DNA of 64,000 nt from Planctomycetota bacterium. Lineage in GTDB: Bacteria > Planctomycetota > Phycisphaerae > Phycisphaerales > UBA1924. Below, piece by piece: positions 60,291 through 64,000 of the stretch. The stretch spans positions 62,001 to 126,000 of the forward strand of contig JAFIFX010000001.1 in NCBI GenBank assembly GCA_020831805.1. Reading direction: 5' to 3'. Made by a program: the position numbers and the translations under genes. The notes below the pieces were generated by a model. The model was not told where the DNA came from and made no database searches. It saw only the letters and a program-made list of their open reading frames with translations. The first letter of the stretch is position 1, and each line of letters begins with the position of its first letter.

Positions 60291-60815
60291 ATGCCAAGGG
60301 ACATTCCAAAGCGCATCGAGTTGCTGCCCGACGCCGATCCCGAGGCGGTCCGGGCGGCCCTGCGTCCCGCGGCAGAACCGGAACCTCCAAAGCCCGAGTT
60401 TGAGTTGGACGAGGACGACCCGGACGCGGTCTGGCTGCTCGGCGAGGATCCCGAGGCCAAAATCTCCCGCATCGCCGACCGGCGCAGTGTGATCAAACGC
60501 CGGGCCAAGAGCGAGGGGGCCCAGTTCGTGTACGGGCTGCTGGTGCTGGCCGCGGCTCTGGGCGCGGTCGCGCTGGCCGCGACGATCCAGACCCTGCCAT
60601 TCATCATCGTCGCGGCGGTGGTGTTCCCGGCAGGCGTGTTCTGGTTCCGCAGCCGCTGGCGCCGGTGGCTGGGGGCCGCGCCGTACATGTACCGGCTGAT
60701 GACCTCGCTGGGCGAGGACGCGGAAAACATCCTGGTCGAGCACGAACAGAAACAGCGGCGCAAGTACGTCAAGCAGATCGGCGATCTGTACGAGCACACC
60801 CGGCCCAAGGACTGA
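60291..60815 (+). CDS. Two-helix membrane protein, paralogue 2
   Basis: A 174-residue paralogue of the preceding gene. The acidic N-terminus (PEFELDEDDPDAVWLLGEDP) precedes FVYGLLVLAAALGAVALAAT, a second helix (FIIVAAVVFPAGVFWF) and SRWRRWLGAAPYMYRLMTSLGEDAENIL. The tail is basic (KQRRKYVKQIGDLYEHTRP). Function unknown. It may associate with its paralogue. Confidence 0.65.
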   Translation: MPRDIPKRIELLPDADPEAVRAALRPAAEPEPPKPEFELDEDDPDAVWLLGEDPEAKISRIADRRSVIKRRAKSEGAQFVYGLLVLAAALGAVALAATIQTLPFIIVAAVVFPAGVFWFRSRWRRWLGAAPYMYRLMTSLGEDAENILVEHEQKQRRKYVKQIGDLYEHTRPKD

Positions 60816-60822
60816 GCCGACG

Positions 60823-60847
60823 AAAAACCCCGCCGCGCGGCGGGGTT
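60823..60847 (-). terminator. Terminator after malate dehydrogenase
   Basis: AACCCCGCCGC and GCGGCGGGGTT (60826-60847) pair perfectly; the A-run at 60823-60827 gives a minus-strand T-run. It may also act for the plus-strand gene ending at 60815. Confidence 0.8.
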
Positions 60848-60871
60848 CGTGTCGTGTATTTGTCACGCGGT

Positions 60872-61825
60872 TCAGGACAGTTCGGGGAACATCTTCTTGA
60901 CGATGTCGACCAGCTCACGGACATGGGATGCCGACTCGTCGAAGAGCTCCTGCTCGTCGGCGTTGAGCTTGAACTCGACGACCTTCTCGACACCCTTCTT
61001 GCCGAGCAGCGCGGGGACGCCGACGAAGAGGTCCTTGGCGCCGAACTCGCCGTTGCAGTAGACGGCGCTGGGGATGATGCGCTTCTTGTCCCGGACGATC
61101 GCTTCGACCATCTGGACGGTGCCGGAGGCGGGGGCGTAATAGGCGCTGGTGCCCATGAGCTTGACGATCTCGCCGCCGCCGACCTTGGCGCGCTCGACGC
61201 AGGCGTTGATCTTGTCTTGGGCCAGCAGGTCGGTGACGGGGATGCCGTGGACGGAGGTCAGGCGGGGGAGCGGGACCATGTCGTCGCCGTGGCCGCCGAG
61301 CAGGAGGGCCTGGACATCCTCGACCGAGACGCCGAGCTCCCAGGCGATGAAGGCACGGTAGCGGGCGCAGTCGAGGGCGCCGGCCTGGCCCATGATGCGG
61401 TGCGTCGGGAAGCCGGTGGCCTTCCACGCGGTGTAGACCATCGCGTCGAGGGGGTTGGAGACGACGATCACGATCGAGTCCGGGGCGTGGACCTTGATCT
61501 GCTCGGAGACGGACTTGACGATCTTGACATTGGTTTCGATCAAATCGTCGCGGCTCATGCCGGGCTTGCGGGGCAGGCCGGCGGTGATGACGACGACATC
61601 CGAACCGGCGATGTCCTTGTAGTCGGCGGTGCCGGTGAGCGTGCCGTCGAAGCCCTCGATCGGGGCGCAGCAGCCAAGGTCGATCATCTTGCCCTGGGCG
61701 ACGCCTTCCTTGTCCGGGATGTCCAGCAGGACGATGTCGCCGAGTTCCTTGGCGGCAGCCCAGTGCGCGCAGGTGGCGCCGACATTGCCCGCTCCGATGA
61801 TGCTGATCTTCGCTCTGCCCGGCAT
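60872..61825 (-). CDS. mdh: Malate dehydrogenase (LDH-like type)
   Basis: A 317-residue NAD-dependent enzyme interconverting malate and oxaloacetate. The NAD motif is IIGAGNVGATCAHWAA, the substrate loop has GLPRKPGMSRDDL, SNPLDAMVY is clear, and the catalytic His lies in LLLGGHGDDMVPLPR. The Arg context (PRKPGMSR) is that of malate rather than lactate enzymes. Long frame to 62164 has no family sequence; ATG 61825 has GGGAG upstream. It is followed by a terminator. Confidence 0.95.
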   Translation of the reverse strand: MPGRAKISIIGAGNVGATCAHWAAAKELGDIVLLDIPDKEGVAQGKMIDLGCCAPIEGFDGTLTGTADYKDIAGSDVVVITAGLPRKPGMSRDDLIETNVKIVKSVSEQIKVHAPDSIVIVVSNPLDAMVYTAWKATGFPTHRIMGQAGALDCARYRAFIAWELGVSVEDVQALLLGGHGDDMVPLPRLTSVHGIPVTDLLAQDKINACVERAKVGGGEIVKLMGTSAYYAPASGTVQMVEAIVRDKKRIIPSAVYCNGEFGAKDLFVGVPALLGKKGVEKVVEFKLNADEQELFDESASHVRELVDIVKKMFPELS

Positions 61826-61902
61826 GCTTGCTCCCTCGTGAGAATCTTGAAAAACTTGTGTTGACGGGTTGGCCCGGCGGCTCGGCCGGGCGGGCTGCGA
61901 TC

Positions 61903-62709
61903 CTAGGACGCGCTCGGGCGGATCTCGCCCTCGAACTCGACCGGGACCGGAGCGATCCGCCCGGGGTTTCGCGCCGGCAGCGGGACATGGCACGGCCCGC
62001 CGCCGGAAACCACCGGAACCAGCAGCGGCTGGCCGGGGGGCAGCTCCCCCACCACCGGGGCCACCAAGTCCCGCACCGGCCCGCCCTTGGCGAAATCGAA
62101 CTGACGGTAAACCTGTCGCAGCGGCAGGCTGACCGCCGGGTGCTTCGAGGCCTTGCCCTCGCACTTGGAGAGGAACTCGCGGATGATGGCGGCGATCTCG
62201 TCGTCCACCGGGCCGCCGTCGCGTTCGCGGGCGGTGGCGCAGGCCGAGCCCTTGAACAGCGGCACGCCCGGGGCGGGCACGAGCACCTCGCCGACGAAGC
62301 CGGCGTCGAGCAGTTTCTCAGCCAGGTCGGCGGGGTGGAGGGCGACGAAGCGTTCGGACTCGACGGTCCACTCCGAGCCCTCGTGCAACGCGTTCTCCCA
62401 GGCCAGCCGGGCGTCGTCGATCAGGTCGGTCAGGGACTCGGGCATGGGCTCGGCACGCCAGGCCTCGTTGAGCCGGGCGGCCTGCTCGCGGATGGTCATC
62501 TCCGATCGGTCCATCGCCAGCGGGCGTTCCTCGGGGTCGAGGCGGTTCAGCTCGGCCAGGGCCATGGCGGTGGCGTGCAGGGCGATGGCCGGGGCGACCG
62601 AGTCTTTCCAGCGTTGGCCCTCCTCGGTCTTCGGCAGGGCGAGGGCGGACTGAGCGAACTCGGTCCAGCCGGCGAGCAGGGTGGTCCATGTGACGGGCGC
62701 CGTGGGCAT
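61903..62709 (-). CDS. Uncharacterized protein
   Basis: 268 residues from the ATG at 62709. The frame runs upstream to 63072, but that part lies in a structured non-coding stretch and is of low-complexity composition, so I do not trust it. The protein is Ala/Leu/Pro/Glu-rich with helical N-terminal half (LAGWTEFAQSALALPKTEEG), no membrane segment and no motif I recognise. The site before the ATG is weak, so the start is uncertain. The gap to mdh is 77 bases, so they may be co-transcribed. Confidence 0.5.
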   Translation of the reverse strand: MPTAPVTWTTLLAGWTEFAQSALALPKTEEGQRWKDSVAPAIALHATAMALAELNRLDPEERPLAMDRSEMTIREQAARLNEAWRAEPMPESLTDLIDDARLAWENALHEGSEWTVESERFVALHPADLAEKLLDAGFVGEVLVPAPGVPLFKGSACATARERDGGPVDDEIAAIIREFLSKCEGKASKHPAVSLPLRQVYRQFDFAKGGPVRDLVAPVVGELPPGQPLLVPVVSGGGPCHVPLPARNPGRIAPVPVEFEGEIRPSAS

Positions 62710-62739
62710 GGCGGAGGGTAGGGAACGACGAGCGGCATG

Positions 62740-62776
62740 AAAAAGCCCCCGGGCCGTGGTGGGCATGCCCGGGGGC
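62740..62776 (-). terminator. Strong terminator on the minus strand
   Basis: GCCCCCGGGC (62745-62754) and GCCCGGGGGC (62767-62776) pair perfectly; AAAAA at 62740-62744 gives a T-run on the minus strand. It is 375 bases past the nrdJ stop codon, so the transcript would include the structured region 62777-63151. Confidence 0.8.
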
Positions 62777-63151
62777 GGGGGCTGGGGCCCGCGTGACAAG
62801 GAGGCAGTCGCGGGCCCCGGCTGGGTGGGTTGTCGCCCCGCTGGGAGGGAGCGGGGCCGGATGGGTCGGCGGCCCGGACGGGGTGGGTCAGGGCGTTCCG
62901 TTGGTCGGACACCGGTTCGGGCACCCCTTGGCCTTGCGGCCCGGCCCGTCGTTCGTCCGAAGGTGACGGGGATCGGCTGGTCCTTGCCAATGCCCCGCAG
63001 CGCACACTCCGTTTGCTTGCTGACCGTGCTCCTCCGGGTGGACCCTGTGCTCCGTGCCGGGCCGCCTGCCATCCTGGGTTCTGGGCCCCGCGCTGACGCT
63101 TGGGGCTGGTTGCATACCCCGTCGCTTACGCTCCGGGCTCGTTGAGAGAGA
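62777..63151 (-). ncRNA. Structured non-coding region downstream of nrdJ (possible ncRNA or long 3' UTR)
   Basis: These 375 bases carry no credible protein gene. Several strong complementary pairs occur: GGGGCCCGCG (62784-62793) with CGCGGGCCCC (62809-62818); CCCCGCT (62836-62842) with AGCGGGG (62850-62856); and, on the minus strand, a GGCC-GCAA-GGCC stem with a GNRA-type tetraloop (62941-62930). On the minus strand the region ends in the terminator at 62740-62776. I found no match to RNase P, tmRNA, SRP or 6S RNA signatures. It could be an undescribed small RNA. Confidence 0.3.
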
Positions 63152-64000
63152 TCAGGAGCAGCCCATCGAGTTGCCGCAGTTCAGGCACTTGTAGCAGGTG
63201 CCGGAACGGACGGTGATGGTGCCGCAGACATCGCAGGGGGGCGCATCGCCGGCGGATTCCAGGGCGACCGAGAGGGTCGAGGACTGGGTGGCCGTGTGGG
63301 AGCGCTGGACGATGAGGGTCTGCTCGCCGGCGTGGACACGCTCGCGGGCGTTCCCGCCGCCCCGGGGCTTCATCTCGGCCTCGGACTCGGCGACGATGTG
63401 GCGTGCGTTGCCGGTGGCGATGCGCCGCTCGCCGGCGAGCATCTCGGCCTTCTCGGGCTTGTCGTCCCCGGGACGCTTGGGCGCGTTGGCCTCGCGGTAT
63501 CCGGGGATGAACTCCATGCCCAGCCAGCGGAAGATGTAGTCCACCAGCGACTTGGCGAAGGGGATGTCGCGGTTGGTGGTCATGCCGGCCGGCTCGAAGC
63601 GCTGATGGGTGAACTTCTTGACCAGGCTCTCGAGCGGGACGCCGTACTGCAGGGCGACGGAGGTGGCCGTGCCGAGCGAATCCATCAGGCCGCCGATGGT
63701 CGAGCCTTCCTTGGCCATGGTGATGAACAGCTCGCCGGGCATGCCGTCCTCGTAGATGCCCACGGTCAGGTAGCCCTCGTGGCCGGCGATGTTGAACTTG
63801 TGGGTGATCGAGCGCCGGGTCTCAGGCAGGCGCCGGCGCATCGGGCGGTGGATGATTTCCACTTCCTTCTTCACCACAACCCGGACATTGCCGCCCGAAA
63901 CGGCGCCGACAAGCTCCCCCAGGTCGTCCTCCACCTCCGCGAGGGCGAGGGCGTCGGCGTCGTCCTCGCCGTTCTCTTCCTCGATGTCGGCGTCGGACTT
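63152..64000 (-). CDS. nrdJ: Adenosylcobalamin-dependent ribonucleotide reductase, C-terminal part (partial)
   Basis: The frame is open through the window end, so only about 283 C-terminal residues are visible. After an acidic linker (EEENGEDDADALALAEVEDD) comes VKKEVEIIHRPMRRRLPETR, then the class II RNR C-terminal domain (THKFNIAGHEGYLTVGIYED, GSTIGGLMDSLGTATSVALQ, HQRFEPAGMT). The tail ends with a zinc ribbon CDVCGTITVRSGTCYKCLNC, as in NrdJ proteins of this type. It makes deoxyribonucleotides using coenzyme B12. The long Ala/Glu linker of about 55 residues precedes the ribbon. Upstream regulation (B12 riboswitch) is outside the window. Confidence 0.9.
   Translation of the reverse strand, partial: KSDADIEEENGEDDADALALAEVEDDLGELVGAVSGGNVRVVVKKEVEIIHRPMRRRLPETRRSITHKFNIAGHEGYLTVGIYEDGMPGELFITMAKEGSTIGGLMDSLGTATSVALQYGVPLESLVKKFTHQRFEPAGMTTNRDIPFAKSLVDYIFRWLGMEFIPGYREANAPKRPGDDKPEKAEMLAGERRIATGNARHIVAESEAEMKPRGGGNARERVHAGEQTLIVQRSHTATQSSTLSVALESAGDAPPCDVCGTITVRSGTCYKCLNCGNSMGCS

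Noticed and set aside
61903-63072. Longer version of the unknown gene starting at 63072
   Set aside because: The extra 121 codons lie across strong hairpins and a terminator and are Pro/Arg/Gly-rich with no domain character, so the ATG at 62709 is used.
62777-63151. RNase P RNA, tmRNA, SRP or 6S RNA gene
   Set aside because: Conserved cores of these RNAs (for example GAGGAAAGTCC and the ACAGAA region of RNase P, or the tRNA-like ends of tmRNA) are not found on either strand.

Overview
The window is a chromosomal segment of a GC-rich, Gram-negative-type bacterium, most likely a planctomycete of the class Phycisphaerae. This is inferred from content, not from a marker phylogeny. The pointers are: a tandem array of prepilin-type proteins with the FTLIELLVVIAIIALLIGILLPAI start; a DUF11 lipoprotein resembling chlamydial OmcB; exported proteins ending in PSPG/PAPG + hydrophobic helix + RRRR beside an exosortase operon; type III glutamine synthetase; and class II ribonucleotide reductase. 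LPS genes (lpxK, hldE) indicate an outer membrane. No rRNA, IS element, prophage, integrase or CRISPR array was seen; one tRNA-Leu(TAA) is present. Most genes are core, and stop/start overlaps, ribosome-binding sites and terminators fix many boundaries.

Layout. 1-2.8 kb (minus): a tightly overlapping exosortase/exopolysaccharide operon (sugar-nucleotidyltransferase-like protein, exosortase, EpsI-like protein, Wzz-type protein cut by the window edge). 3.1-4.8 kb: phosphopantetheinyl transferase and a Gly-rich secreted protein. 5-6.9 kb: a chemoreceptor with a CxxCH haem motif and a sigma28-like promoter. 7-13.3 kb: RluD-type pseudouridine synthase, membrane TPR protein, glutamine synthetase III, Fur-family regulator, tRNA-Leu, and an unknown putative DNA-binding protein divergent from a PEP-CTERM-like protein across a perfect palindrome. 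14-20.6 kb: peroxiredoxin, EamA transporter, HldE, Cys-rich lipoprotein, L19 and S16 (adjacent, without rimM/trmD), and a dehydrogenase. 20.7-28.3 kb: DUF11 lipoprotein, LpxK, SerS, a family-10 glycosylhydrolase and Ogt. 28.5-32 kb: a second PEP-CTERM-like protein, a MnmE-like GTPase coupled to CoaX, and an unknown gene.

32.4-36 kb: a 1149-residue secretin, followed by a STAS/anti-sigma pair. 37-40 kb: iscS-iscU-iscA under a good promoter whose start site carries a Fur-box-like palindrome, then an ACT protein. 40-50 kb: TlpA-like protein, thioredoxin reductase, a primary-type sigma factor, a UVR-motif protein, a KefB-type antiporter, MnmG and a ClpP-fold secreted protein. 49.7-56 kb: five tandem prepilin-type genes, four of them near-identical recent duplicates with localized variable segments. 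56-64 kb: sugar-transferase for exopolysaccharide initiation, DnaJ-like protein, CpeT-like/FKBP fusion, two tandem membrane paralogues, malate dehydrogenase, an unknown gene, a structured non-coding stretch, and the 3' end of nrdJ.

The themes connect: exopolysaccharide assembly (wzz, polyprenyl glycosylphosphotransferase) travels with protein sorting (exosortase and its PxPG substrates), while the secretin and the pseudopilin array suggest a type II secretion/pilus-like surface system. The most interesting items are the duplicated pseudopilin array, the operator at 13360-13381, the Fur-like site on the isc promoter, the MnmE-like GTPase lacking its catalytic tail, and the structured non-coding region after nrdJ.
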